Below are positions 6,300 through 14,549 of a stretch of 64,000 bases of DNA, piece by piece. Within the stretch, counting starts at the first letter, position 1; each line of letters opens with the position of its first letter. The position numbers and the translations under genes were made by a program. Below the pieces are notes generated by a model. That model was not told where the DNA came from, did no database searches, and saw only the letters and a list, made by a program, of their open reading frames with translations. Source of the DNA: Glycomyces sambucus (GTDB lineage Bacteria; Actinomycetota; Actinomycetes; Mycobacteriales; Micromonosporaceae); assembly GCF_900102815.1 (NCBI RefSeq), contig NZ_FNGF01000008.1, positions 42,872 through 106,871 on the forward strand, in the 5' to 3' direction.

Positions 6300-8189
6300 A
6301 TGATCCCCGGCCGCCAGCCTTTCCTGCACGACGCCGTCATCGCGCTGCACGCGCCGACCCAGGCGTGGTCGCGCCCCGACGGGGCGATGACCGCCCCGAT
6401 CGACGGCCTGTTCCACGGCGACCGCCGGTTCGCGCGCGGGCTCCGGATCGAGGTGGAGGGCGAAGCGCCCGAAGCGATCGCGTCGCACGGGCGCGGCGCC
6501 CGCGCGGTCGGCTTCGACGCGGTCCTGCGCGGCCTCGACGACGGCACCCCCGACCCGCACCTGCGCCTGGCCCGCGAGCGGACCGTCGGCGACGGGGTCC
6601 TCGACGAGGCGGTCACCGTCGCCTCGGTCGTGGACCGCGCGGTGTCGGGCGTGCTCAGGCTGGTCGTTGAGCCGGACTTCGCGCCGCTCCAGGACGTCAA
6701 GTCCGGGCACGCGGCGCCGGCCGCGTGGACGGCCGAGACCGAAGGCGCCTCGGCGGCCGTCGCCTCCGGGGACGCGTCGTTCGCGCTCGCCGCGGACGCG
6801 GGCGCGTGGCTCGTGGAGGACGGCGCGGTGGTCCTGGAGTGGCCCTTCGCGATCGGACCGGGCGAGCGGGCGGTGCTGCACTGGTCGGTGCGGGTGAGCG
6901 ACCCGGGCCTGGTGGTGCGGGCCGCGACCGGGCCCGCGGCGTGGGCGGCGGCACCGGCTGCGGACCTCGCGGGGGTGGACGCGCGGCTGACGCGGTGGGC
7001 GCGGGTCGCGCTCGACGACCTCGACGCGCTGCGGCTGGCGTTCCCGGGCCACCCCGAGGACGCGTTCCTCGCGGCCGGGGCGCCCTGGTTCTTCACCCTG
7101 TTCGGGCGCGACTCGATCTGGGCCGCACGGATGATGCTCCCGGTCGACGCCTCGATCGCCGCCTCCACGCTGCGCGTCCTCGCACGCCTGCAAGGGAAGG
7201 TGGACGACGCCGCGACCGAGGAGGAGCCGGGGAAGATCCCGCACGAGCTGCGGGCCACCGCGTTCCGCATGCCCGGCGAGGACATCTCCCTCCCGCCCCT
7301 GTACTACGGGACCGTGGACGCGACCCCGCTGTGGGCGTGCCTGCTCGTGGACGCCTGGCGGGCCGGCATGGCGCGCGCGGAGGTCGAGGCGCTGCTGCCG
7401 CACCTGCGCGCCGCGCTCAAGTGGATCGAGGCGGCGGCCGCGAAGGACGGGTTCCTCTCCTACTTCGACCGCACCGGCAAGGGCCTGTCGAACCAGGGCT
7501 GGAAGGACTCCGGGGACTCGATCCAGTGGCGCGACGGCCGGCTCGCCAAGGGCCCCATCGCGTTGTGCGAGGCCCAGGGGTACGCGCACGAGGCCGCCGC
7601 GGGCGCCGCGGACCTCCTCGACGCGTTCGGCGCGGGCGGGGAGGCCGCGCACTGGCGCGCATGGGCCGCGCGCCTGCGCGAGCGCTTCAACGAGCGGTTC
7701 TGGGTCGCGACCCCCGAGGGCCGCTACCCGGCGATCGCGCTCGACCGCGACGGGCGGGCCGTCGACGCGCTCACCTCGAACATCGGGCACCTCCTCGGGA
7801 CCGGCATCGTGGACGCCGCCGACGAGGAGCTCATCGCCGGACTCCTGGTCGGCGAGTCGATGTGCTCGGGCTACGGGGTCCGGACCATGTCGAGCGGCGC
7901 GGCCGGGTACTGGCCGCTGAGCTACCACGGGGGCGCGGTGTGGGCCCACGACTCGGCGATCGTCGCGCACGGCATGGCCCGCGCCGGACGCCGCGAGGAG
8001 GCCGCGGTCGTGGTCGAAGGGCTCCTCGACGCGGCGGAGGGCTTCGGGTTCCGCATGCCCGAGCTGCACGCCGGATTCGCACGCGCCGAACGGGACCGGC
8101 CCGTCCCCTACCCGGCGGCGTGCCGCCCGCAGGCGTGGTCGGCGACGGCCGCGCTCACGTGCCTCCAGATCGCGCGCACCCAAGACTGA
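6300..8189 (+). CDS. glycogen debranching-type amylo-alpha-1,6-glucosidase
   Basis: A 629-residue cytoplasmic glycosidase. The N-terminal 190 residues match the 'glycogen debranching enzyme, bacterial N-terminal' beta domain (LHDAVIALHAPTQAWSRPDG, GLFHGDRRFARGL). The rest is an (alpha/alpha)6 barrel of the amylo-alpha-1,6-glucosidase/MGH1-like type, with the characteristic GAPWFFTLFGRDSIWAARMM near 258-277, EEEPGKIPHELR, YFDRTGKGLSNQGWKDSGDS and SGYGVRTMSS. It should release glucose from branch points of glycogen-like or related alpha-glucans. GAAGGAG lies 10 bases before the ATG. The start abuts the right end of the AT-rich island, so the native upstream control may have been replaced. Confidence 0.88.
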   Translation: MIPGRQPFLHDAVIALHAPTQAWSRPDGAMTAPIDGLFHGDRRFARGLRIEVEGEAPEAIASHGRGARAVGFDAVLRGLDDGTPDPHLRLARERTVGDGVLDEAVTVASVVDRAVSGVLRLVVEPDFAPLQDVKSGHAAPAAWTAETEGASAAVASGDASFALAADAGAWLVEDGAVVLEWPFAIGPGERAVLHWSVRVSDPGLVVRAATGPAAWAAAPAADLAGVDARLTRWARVALDDLDALRLAFPGHPEDAFLAAGAPWFFTLFGRDSIWAARMMLPVDASIAASTLRVLARLQGKVDDAATEEEPGKIPHELRATAFRMPGEDISLPPLYYGTVDATPLWACLLVDAWRAGMARAEVEALLPHLRAALKWIEAAAAKDGFLSYFDRTGKGLSNQGWKDSGDSIQWRDGRLAKGPIALCEAQGYAHEAAAGAADLLDAFGAGGEAAHWRAWAARLRERFNERFWVATPEGRYPAIALDRDGRAVDALTSNIGHLLGTGIVDAADEELIAGLLVGESMCSGYGVRTMSSGAAGYWPLSYHGGAVWAHDSAIVAHGMARAGRREEAAVVVEGLLDAAEGFGFRMPELHAGFARAERDRPVPYPAACRPQAWSATAALTCLQIARTQD

Positions 8190-8225
8190 ACCCCTGCCCG
8201 CGCGAAGGGCATGGATCGCGCGGGC

Positions 8226-8261
8226 CGGCCCGTCCCGGGGAGGGGTCCACGGGACGGGCCG
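8226..8261. terminator. bidirectional terminator hairpin
   Basis: An 11-bp stem (cggcccgtccc at 8226-8236 with its complement at 8251-8261) lies between the convergent glucosidase and TetR genes. Confidence 0.7.
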
Positions 8262-8263
8262 CA

Positions 8264-8812
8264 CTAGCGCCGCAGGATCCGGCGGACCGCCTCGGCGGCC
8301 ACCGCCGGGTCCTGCGGTTCGGTGTCGAGGCTCGCGTGGATCGTCAGGCCCTCGATGAGGGCGTCGACCATGCGCGCGGCCTCGGGGTCGAAGTGGCGCT
8401 CCAGCGAGGCCCGCGACCGGGCCATCCACTCGTTCGTCAGGTCCCGGAACGCCGGTTCGCGGGCGGCGAGCGTGTACAGCTCGTGGGCGAGGACGAGGTT
8501 CCGCGGGTCGGCGGGCGCGGTGACGATCCCGACGATCACCGCCTCGGCCTCGGCGGGGCCCGCGGCGGCGGCCATGGCGGCGTCGAACGCGGCGCTCTCG
8601 GCGGTCCCGAACCGCGCGAACGCCTCGTGGAGCAGTTCCCCGATCCCGTGGAAGTGGTAGGTCATCGAGCCGAGCGGCACCCCCGCGGCGGCGGCGACCT
8701 TGCGGTGCGAGGCGCCCGCGACCCCGGCCTCGGCGACCACATCGAGGCACGCGTCGATGATGCGGTCGCGCCGCCCGGGGTCGGGGCGGCGCGGCCCGCG
8801 CTCAGAGTTCAC
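8264..8812 (-). CDS. TetR-family transcriptional regulator
   Basis: A 182-residue TetR-type repressor. The helix-turn-helix is at about 15-60 (RDRIIDACLDVVAEAGVAGASHRKVAAAAGVPLGSMTYHF, read in two halves), and the C-terminal helical ligand domain follows. Its start overlaps the end of the upstream O-acetyltransferase gene by 11 bases, so they form a coupled two-gene operon. The perfect palindrome just before the operon (9387-9423) is the obvious candidate binding site, implying autorepression together with the acetyltransferase. Confidence 0.88.
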   Translation of the reverse strand: MNSERGPRRPDPGRRDRIIDACLDVVAEAGVAGASHRKVAAAAGVPLGSMTYHFHGIGELLHEAFARFGTAESAAFDAAMAAAAGPAEAEAVIVGIVTAPADPRNLVLAHELYTLAAREPAFRDLTNEWMARSRASLERHFDPEAARMVDALIEGLTIHASLDTEPQDPAVAAEAVRRILRR

Positions 8813-9386
8813 GGATCACCCTGGCGGGGTTGCCGACCGCGACGACGTTCGCGGGCAGGTCGCGGGTGACCACGGCCCCCGCGCCGACGACCGTGTTGTC
8901 ACCGATGTGGACCCCGGGGCAGACGATGACGCCGCCGCCGAGCCACACGTTGTCGCCCAGGGTGATCGGCTTCGCGGCTTCGAGCTTGTCGCGCCGCGGC
9001 CCGGGTTCGAGCGGGTGGGTGGGGGTGAGGAGCTGCACGTTCGGGCCGATCTGGCAGTCCTCGCCGATGGTGATCGCCGCGACGTCGAGGGCGACGAGCC
9101 CGAAGTTCGCGAAGGACCGGGCGCCGATCCTGATGTTGGCGCCGTAGTCGACGTGCAGGGGCGGGCGGATGAACGCGTCCTCGGCGAGGTCGCCGATGAG
9201 CTCGTCGAGGTGCCCGCGCGCGGTGGCGTAGTCCTCGGCGAAGGCGGCCCGGTACCGCTCGGAGAGGACGGCGGCGCGCTCCATGAGGGCGGTGAGCTCG
9301 GGGTCGTCGGCGAGGTAGAAGTCCCCGGCGAGCATCCGCTCGCGCATGGTGCGGGCGTCGCCCGCGAAGTGGTCCTGAACCGTCAT
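8802..9386 (-). CDS. maa: sugar O-acetyltransferase (Maa/NodL/LacA type)
   Basis: A 194-residue hexapeptide-repeat acetyltransferase that acetylates the hydroxyl of maltose, galactoside or similar sugars using acetyl-CoA. The N-terminal MRERMLAGDFYLADDPEL is the mac (maltose acetyltransferase) domain. The left-handed beta-helix runs from about 75 to the end, with the acceptor-site His in TPTHPLEPGPRR and the CoA-region GGGVIVCPGVHIGDNTVVGAGAVVTRDLP. Such enzymes probably detoxify sugars that cannot be metabolised. It is the first gene of an operon with a TetR regulator. The ATG is one base from a 37-bp palindromic operator, so the transcript must be leaderless or nearly so, unless a downstream start is used. 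Confidence 0.9.
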   Translation of the reverse strand: MTVQDHFAGDARTMRERMLAGDFYLADDPELTALMERAAVLSERYRAAFAEDYATARGHLDELIGDLAEDAFIRPPLHVDYGANIRIGARSFANFGLVALDVAAITIGEDCQIGPNVQLLTPTHPLEPGPRRDKLEAAKPITLGDNVWLGGGVIVCPGVHIGDNTVVGAGAVVTRDLPANVVAVGNPARVIREL

Positions 9387-9423
9387 GCGTACGACCGTAC
9401 ACCAGAAGTGTACGGTCGTACGC
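9387..9423. promoter_or_regulatory. perfect palindromic operator, probably for the TetR regulator
   Basis: Two perfect 16-bp arms (gcgtacgaccgtacac at 9387-9402 and its complement at 9408-9423) are separated by cagaa. Each arm is itself nearly palindromic around cgtacg, as if two overlapping TetR dimer sites were paired. It abuts the acetyltransferase start codon. Confidence 0.85.
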
Positions 9424-9467
9424 GCAGTGGGCCGACGGCAAGCGCCGCAACAGGTCGGCGGTGCGAC

Positions 9468-10586
9468 TCAGGCCGCGGCCGGGACCGCCCGCTCGCCCGG
9501 GCCCGTGTAGGCCGAGAGCGGCCGGATGAGGGAGTTCGCGTCGAGCTGCTCGATGATGTGCGCGGTCCAGCCGGTGATGCGGGACATGACGAACAGCGGC
9601 GTGAACATGGGGATGTCGAAGCCCATGAGGTAGTACGCGGGCCCGGCCGGGAAGTCGAGGTTCGGGTGGATCCCCTTGGCTTCCAGCATGGCCGACTCCA
9701 GCTCCTCGTACATGCGGACCCACTTCCCGCCGCCGGTGCGGGCGGCCGTGTCGACGAGCGCGGCCTTCATGGTCGGCACCCGCGAGTCGGCGTCCTTGTA
9801 GACGCGGTGCCCGAAGCCCATGACCTTCTCCTTGGCGGCCAGGCGCTCGCGCAGCCAATCGCCGGCGCGCTCGGGCTCGCCGATCTCCAGCATCATCCTC
9901 ATGACCGCCTCGTTCGCGCCGCCGTGCAGCGGGCCCTTGAGCGCGCCGACGGCGGCCGTGACGGCCGAGTACATGTCCGAGAGCGTGGAGGCCACGACCC
10001 GGGCCGTGAACGTGGAGGCGTTGAAGGAGTGCTCGGCGTACAGGATCATCGAGACCTCGAAGCAGCGCACCACCTCCGGCGCGGGCACCTCCCCGAAGCA
10101 CATGTGGAAGAAGTTCTCGGCCCAGCCCAGCGACGGGTCCGGTGCGATCCGCTCCAGCCCGCGGCGGCGCCGGTGCGCGTGAGCGATGACCGTGGGGAGC
10201 TTGGCGAACAGCGCCTCGGCCTTCGCCTGGTTGGACTCGCGCCGGTTGTCGTCCTCGCTCGGGTCCTCGGCGCCCAGGCACGAGACGGCGGTGCGCAGCA
10301 GGTCCATCGGGTGGGAGCCGTCGGGGACGCGGTCGACGACGCCGACCGTGGACCGGGTGACCTCCCGCTGCGCGCGTTCGCGGGCCGAGAACGCCGCGAG
10401 CTGCGCCGGGTCGGGCAGCTCGCCGTACCAGATGAGGTGCGCGACCTCCTCGAACGAGCGGGACGCGGCCAGCTGCTGCACCGGGTAGCCCCGGTAGGTG
10501 AGCGACAGGGTCTCGGGCACGACCTCGGAGATCGCGGTGGTGTCGGCGACGACCCCGGCAAGCCCCTTGCGGACGTCGGTGCTCAT
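9468..10586 (-). CDS. prpC: 2-methylcitrate synthase
   Basis: A 372-residue citrate-synthase-fold enzyme condensing propionyl-CoA with oxaloacetate in the methylcitrate cycle. The start MSTDVRKGLAGVVADTTAIS and the short length match PrpC rather than GltA. Citrate-synthase signatures include GGANEAVMRMM (about 196-206), the catalytic region KVMGFGHRVYK, and the terminal FPAGPAYYLMGFDIPMFTPLF. The role is assigned mainly by context: its ATG overlaps the stop of prpB (ATGA), and prpD precedes prpB. An upstream in-frame extension is merely the opposite reading of prpB and is not used. Confidence 0.93.
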   Translation of the reverse strand: MSTDVRKGLAGVVADTTAISEVVPETLSLTYRGYPVQQLAASRSFEEVAHLIWYGELPDPAQLAAFSARERAQREVTRSTVGVVDRVPDGSHPMDLLRTAVSCLGAEDPSEDDNRRESNQAKAEALFAKLPTVIAHAHRRRRGLERIAPDPSLGWAENFFHMCFGEVPAPEVVRCFEVSMILYAEHSFNASTFTARVVASTLSDMYSAVTAAVGALKGPLHGGANEAVMRMMLEIGEPERAGDWLRERLAAKEKVMGFGHRVYKDADSRVPTMKAALVDTAARTGGGKWVRMYEELESAMLEAKGIHPNLDFPAGPAYYLMGFDIPMFTPLFVMSRITGWTAHIIEQLDANSLIRPLSAYTGPGERAVPAAA

Positions 10587-11479
10587 GCGTCCCTCCCGGG
10601 GACCTCGAAGTCGAACAGCTCCTGGTCGAACTCGTTGTAGGACGCGTAGTCGACCAGGTCGTAGAGGCGGGCGCGGGTCTGCATCCGGTCGACCAGGGAC
10701 GCCTGCGTCCCTTCGGACCTCAGCGCCGCGAACAGCTCGTCGACCGCGCCCATGGCGGCGCGCAGGCTGGAGACGGGCCAGATGACCAGGTCGTAGCCCA
10801 GGTCCTCCAGCTGCCGGGCCGTCAGGTTCGGGGAGGTCCCGAACTCGGTCATGTTGGCCAGCAGCGGGACGTCGACCGCGGCGCGGAACGCCGCGAACTC
10901 CGCCTCGTCGCGCATCGCCTCGGGGAACACCATGTCCGCCCCGGCGTCCACATAGGCTTTGGCGCGGTCGATCGCGGCGTCCAGGCCCTCGACCGCGCGG
11001 GCGTCGGTGCGCGCGCACACGACGAAGTCCGGGTCCGTGCGGGCCTTCACCGCGGCCGCGACCCGCCGGACCATCTCGGCGGCCGGCACCACGGCCTTGC
11101 CGTCCAGGTGCCCGCAGCGCTTGGGGTTCACCTGGTCCTCCAGGTGGCAGCCCGCGAGCCCGGCGTCCTCGAACGACCGGATCGTGCGCGCCACATTGGA
11201 CACCTCGCCGAAGCCGGTGTCCGCGTCGATGAGCGTCGGCAGGTCCGTCGCCCGCGCGATCTGGCCCCCGCGCTGCGCGACCTCCGTCAGCGTGGTCAGC
11301 CCGATGTCCGGCAGCGCCAGGTCCGCGGCGAGCGCCGCGCCCGAGACGTACACGCCGTCGAACCCGTGGTCGGCGACCGCGCGGGCCGCCAGCGGCGAGA
11401 ACGCGCCCGGCAGCCGCTGGAGCCGGCCCGAGGCCAGCCCCTCCCGCAGGCGGCGGCGCTTCTGGGAAGCGGTGGTCAT
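10583..11479 (-). CDS. prpB: 2-methylisocitrate lyase
   Basis: A 298-residue member of the isocitrate lyase/PEP mutase family that splits 2-methylisocitrate into pyruvate and succinate. The active-site signature KRCGH is at 120-124, and the metal/substrate region LIDADTGFGE at 83-92. The length is typical of PrpB. The ATG at 11479 shares one base with the prpD stop (TGATG), and the gene ends in a 4-base overlap with prpC, so the three cistrons are tightly coupled. Confidence 0.95.
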   Translation of the reverse strand: MTTASQKRRRLREGLASGRLQRLPGAFSPLAARAVADHGFDGVYVSGAALAADLALPDIGLTTLTEVAQRGGQIARATDLPTLIDADTGFGEVSNVARTIRSFEDAGLAGCHLEDQVNPKRCGHLDGKAVVPAAEMVRRVAAAVKARTDPDFVVCARTDARAVEGLDAAIDRAKAYVDAGADMVFPEAMRDEAEFAAFRAAVDVPLLANMTEFGTSPNLTARQLEDLGYDLVIWPVSSLRAAMGAVDELFAALRSEGTQASLVDRMQTRARLYDLVDYASYNEFDQELFDFEVPGRDA

Positions 11480-12978
11480 CAGAAGAGCCCCTTCGCGGTC
11501 GGTGCAGTGAGCGCCCCGGCGGGCGCGGCCAGGTTGAGCGCCCGGACGCCGTTCGCGTCGAGCGCGCCGATGCGCGACGCCAGGTCCAGGAACCGGTCCT
11601 GCTCGGCCTCGGCGATCACGCCCTCGGCGAGGGTCCGGAACTTCGCGACGTACTGCTCGCGCCCGAACGGGCGCGCCCCGGCCGGGTGCGCGTCGGCCAC
11701 GGCCAGCTCGTCGGTGACCGCGGTGCCGTCGTCGAGGACGATGTCGACCCGGCCGCCGAAGGCCCGCTTCGCGGGGTCGGGGTCGTGGTAGCGCGCCGTC
11801 CACTCCGGGTCCTCCACGGTGCGCACCTTCCGCCACAGGTCCACCGTCGAAGCCCGGTGGGCGCGTTCGGGAGTGTACGACCGCTCGTGGTGCCAGGCCC
11901 GGTCCTCGAGGGCCACCGCGAAGATGTACATGATCGAGTGGTCGAGGGTCTCGCGGCTCGCGTCCGGGTCGGTCTTCTGCGGGTCCTCCGCGCCGGTCCC
12001 GATCACGTAGTGCGTGTGGTGGCTCGTGTGGATCACCACCTCCCGGACCCGCGCGAGGTCGACCCGCGGCGCCATGCGCCGGGCCAGGTCGATGAGCGCC
12101 TGGCTCTGGTACTCCGCGGAGTGCTCCTTCGTGTAGGTGTCGAGGACGGCGCGCTTGGCCTCCCCGCGGGACGGCAGCGGCACCTCGTACACCGCGCCGG
12201 GCCCCGACAGCAGGCGCGCGATGACGCCGTCCTCGCCCTCGTAGATCGGCGACGGCGCGCCCTCGCCGCGCATCGCCCGGTCCACGGCCTCGACCGCGGC
12301 CTTGCCCGCGAACGCCGGCGCGAACGCCTTCCACGAGGAGATCGCCCCCTTGCGGGACTGCCGGGTCGCGGTCGTGGTGTGCAGCGCCTGCCCGATCGCC
12401 TGGTAGACCACGTCCACCGGCAGGTCCAGGAGCGCGCCGATCCCGGCCGCGGCCGACGGGCCGAGGTGCGCGATGTGGTCGATCCGGTGCTCGTGCAGGC
12501 AGATCCCGCGCACCAGGTCCACCTGGACCTCGTACGCCGCGGCGATCCCGCGCACCAGCGCGCGCCCGTCCAGGCCCCGGTGCTGCGCGACCGCGAGCAC
12601 CGGCGGGATGTTGTCGCCCGGGTGCGAGTAGTCCGCGGCCAGGAACGTGTCGTGGAAGTCGAGTTCGCGCACCGCGACCCCGTTCGCCCACGCCGCCCAC
12701 TCCGGGGAGGAGCGGAACGCGGCCGGGAGGCCGAACACGGCCGCGCCCGGCGCGTACGGGTGCGCCTGCGCCTGGGCGCGCGCGGCGGCGACGGGCCCGC
12801 GGGCGAGCGAGGCGGCGGCGACGGCGGCGTTGTCGATGACCCGGTTGCCGATCATCTCGGCGACGTCGCGCTCCACCGGGACCGGGTCGGCCGCGGTCTC
12901 GGCGAGCTTCCAGGCGAGCTGCGCCTCGCGGGGCAGGTCCTCGCGGGAGGCGTGGGCGCGGACGCGGTGGGTGATCAC
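11479..12978 (-). CDS. prpD: 2-methylcitrate dehydratase
   Basis: A 499-residue MmgE/PrpD-family dehydratase converting 2-methylcitrate toward 2-methyl-cis-aconitate. The region [25 protein letters not shown] holds the family's Asp/His-rich active-site segment, and the C-terminal half carries [13 protein letters not shown] and the typical [12 protein letters not shown]. The start is a GTG preceded by AGGAG at 7-base spacing. It is the promoter-proximal gene of prpD-prpB-prpC and is divergent from prpR, whose product probably controls it from the 135-base intergenic region. Confidence 0.94.
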   Translation of the reverse strand: MITHRVRAHASREDLPREAQLAWKLAETAADPVPVERDVAEMIGNRVIDNAAVAAASLARGPVAAARAQAQAHPYAPGAAVFGLPAAFRSSPEWAAWANGVAVRELDFHDTFLAADYSHPGDNIPPVLAVAQHRGLDGRALVRGIAAAYEVQVDLVRGICLHEHRIDHIAHLGPSAAAGIGALLDLPVDVVYQAIGQALHTTTATRQSRKGAISSWKAFAPAFAGKAAVEAVDRAMRGEGAPSPIYEGEDGVIARLLSGPGAVYEVPLPSRGEAKRAVLDTYTKEHSAEYQSQALIDLARRMAPRVDLARVREVVIHTSHHTHYVIGTGAEDPQKTDPDASRETLDHSIMYIFAVALEDRAWHHERSYTPERAHRASTVDLWRKVRTVEDPEWTARYHDPDPAKRAFGGRVDIVLDDGTAVTDELAVADAHPAGARPFGREQYVAKFRTLAEGVIAEAEQDRFLDLASRIGALDANGVRALNLAAPAGALTAPTAKGLF

Positions 12979-13005
12979 TCGGCGGCTCCTAGCGGTTTCG
13001 GGAGG

Positions 13006-13025
13006 GTACATTTCACAGTATGTAC
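13006..13025. promoter_or_regulatory. inverted repeat in the prpD/prpR intergenic region
   Basis: The arms gtacat (13006-13011) and atgtac (13020-13025) flank 8 bases, in the short AT-rich region between the divergent prpD and prpR genes. This is a plausible PrpR operator, but it does not match a consensus I can state with confidence. Confidence 0.45.
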
Positions 13026-13113
13026 ACACCGGGATGCCGTTGAAACCGCTGTAAATGTGGTTTCTTGTGGAATTTTCCGGGCCGGATTGTGGAACTTGTG
13101 AAAGGGCGTGGTC

Positions 13114-14535
13114 ATGCCGTTGAGGAAGGCCAAGGTGGGGCTGCGGCTGCGCCGGTTCCGCGAGGAGCGCGGGCTCACGCAGGCCGCGCTGGCGACGGCG
13201 CTGGGGATCTCGACGAGCTACGTCAACCAGATGGAGTCGAACCAGCGGCCGATCACCGGGCCGGTGCTGCTGCGCCTGGCCGAGGTGTACGACGTGGACG
13301 TGCAGCGGTTCTCGGCCTCCGAGAGCGACCGGCTCACCGCGCAACTGCGCGACGTGCTCGCCGATACCGCGCACGCCGACCGGGTGTCGGTGGGGGAGGT
13401 CCGCGAGCTGGCGGAGTCGACGCCGGAGCTGGCGCAGTACGTGGTGGACCTGCACCGGCGGTACCGGCACATGCTGGAGCGCAACGCGGCGATGAGCGCC
13501 GAGCTGGACGCGGGCGCGGCGCCGACCGCGCACGAGGAGGTGCGGGACCTGTTCTACGCCAAGCGCAACCACGTGGCGGCGCTCGACGAGGCGGCGGAGC
13601 GGATCTACGCGGAGGCGTCCCTCGCTGAAGCCGCCGAACGCGGCGACCTGGCGGGCGGGCTGGCGCGGCTGCTGCGCGAGGGGTACGGGACGGTGGTCGC
13701 CGACCTCGAAGCGGGCGAGGCGAACCGGGTGAAGCGCCGCTTCGACCCCGAGGCCCGGCTGCTGCGGCTCTCGCCGCTGCTCAGCCCCGGGCAGCGGGCA
13801 TTCCAGCTCGCCACGCACCTGGCGCTGGTGGCGTGCGACGACGTCATCCGGGCCGAGGCCGAGGCCGCGGACCTGTCGGGGGACGAGGCGCGGGGTCTGG
13901 CGCGGATCGGCCTCGCGAACTACTTCGCGGGGGCGCTGATCCTCCCCTATGGACCGTTCCTGGCGGCGGCGGAGGAGCTGCGGTACGACATCGACCTGCT
14001 GGGACGGCGCTTCCGGGTGGGCTTCGAGACCGTGGCGCACCGGCTCTCGACGCTCCAGCGGCCCGGCGCGCGCGGCGTGCCGTTCTTCTTCGTGCGCGTG
14101 GACCGGGCCGGGAACATCTCGAAGCGCCAGTCCGCCACCGACTTCCACTTCTCGCGGGTGGGCGGGACGTGCCCGCTGTGGGACGTCTACGAGGCGTTCG
14201 CGAACCCCGGCGAGATCCGGACCCAGCTCGCGCAGATGCCCGACGGCCGCTCGTACCTGTGGGTGGCGCGCACGGTGACCCGCCGGTACGGCGGGTTCGG
14301 GACCCCGGCGAAGACGTTCGCGATCGGGCTCGGCTGCGACCTGCACCATGCGCACCGGCTCGTGTACGCCGACGGCCTCGACCTGGCGAACCCGGCGATG
14401 CTCACGCCGATCGGGCCGGGCTGCAAGGTGTGCGACCGCAAGGGCTGCCCGCAGCGGGCGTTCCCGGCGATCGGGGCGCCGCTGGAGGTGACGGACCGGC
14501 AGAGCCGGTTCACGCCGTACCCGTCCGCGGGCTAG
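13114..14535 (+). CDS. prpR: PrpR/RamB-type short-chain acyl-CoA regulator
   Basis: A 473-residue regulator with an N-terminal XRE helix-turn-helix (about 8-65, [27 protein letters not shown]), a helical middle, an ImmA/IrrE-like domain around 210-300 lacking the HEXXH zinc-protease motif, and a DUF2083-type C-terminal domain. That domain ends with a Cys cluster ([10 protein letters not shown]; Cys437, Cys440, Cys445) plus earlier Cys residues. In mycobacterial PrpR this region binds an iron-sulfur cluster and acyl-CoA. The divergent position to prpDBC supports activation of the methylcitrate cycle by propionyl-CoA. AAAGGG 7 bases ahead favours ATG 13114 over the GTG at 13108. Confidence 0.92.
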   Translation: MPLRKAKVGLRLRRFREERGLTQAALATALGISTSYVNQMESNQRPITGPVLLRLAEVYDVDVQRFSASESDRLTAQLRDVLADTAHADRVSVGEVRELAESTPELAQYVVDLHRRYRHMLERNAAMSAELDAGAAPTAHEEVRDLFYAKRNHVAALDEAAERIYAEASLAEAAERGDLAGGLARLLREGYGTVVADLEAGEANRVKRRFDPEARLLRLSPLLSPGQRAFQLATHLALVACDDVIRAEAEAADLSGDEARGLARIGLANYFAGALILPYGPFLAAAEELRYDIDLLGRRFRVGFETVAHRLSTLQRPGARGVPFFFVRVDRAGNISKRQSATDFHFSRVGGTCPLWDVYEAFANPGEIRTQLAQMPDGRSYLWVARTVTRRYGGFGTPAKTFAIGLGCDLHHAHRLVYADGLDLANPAMLTPIGPGCKVCDRKGCPQRAFPAIGAPLEVTDRQSRFTPYPSAG

Positions 14536-14549
14536 ACCGCGATCCGCGG

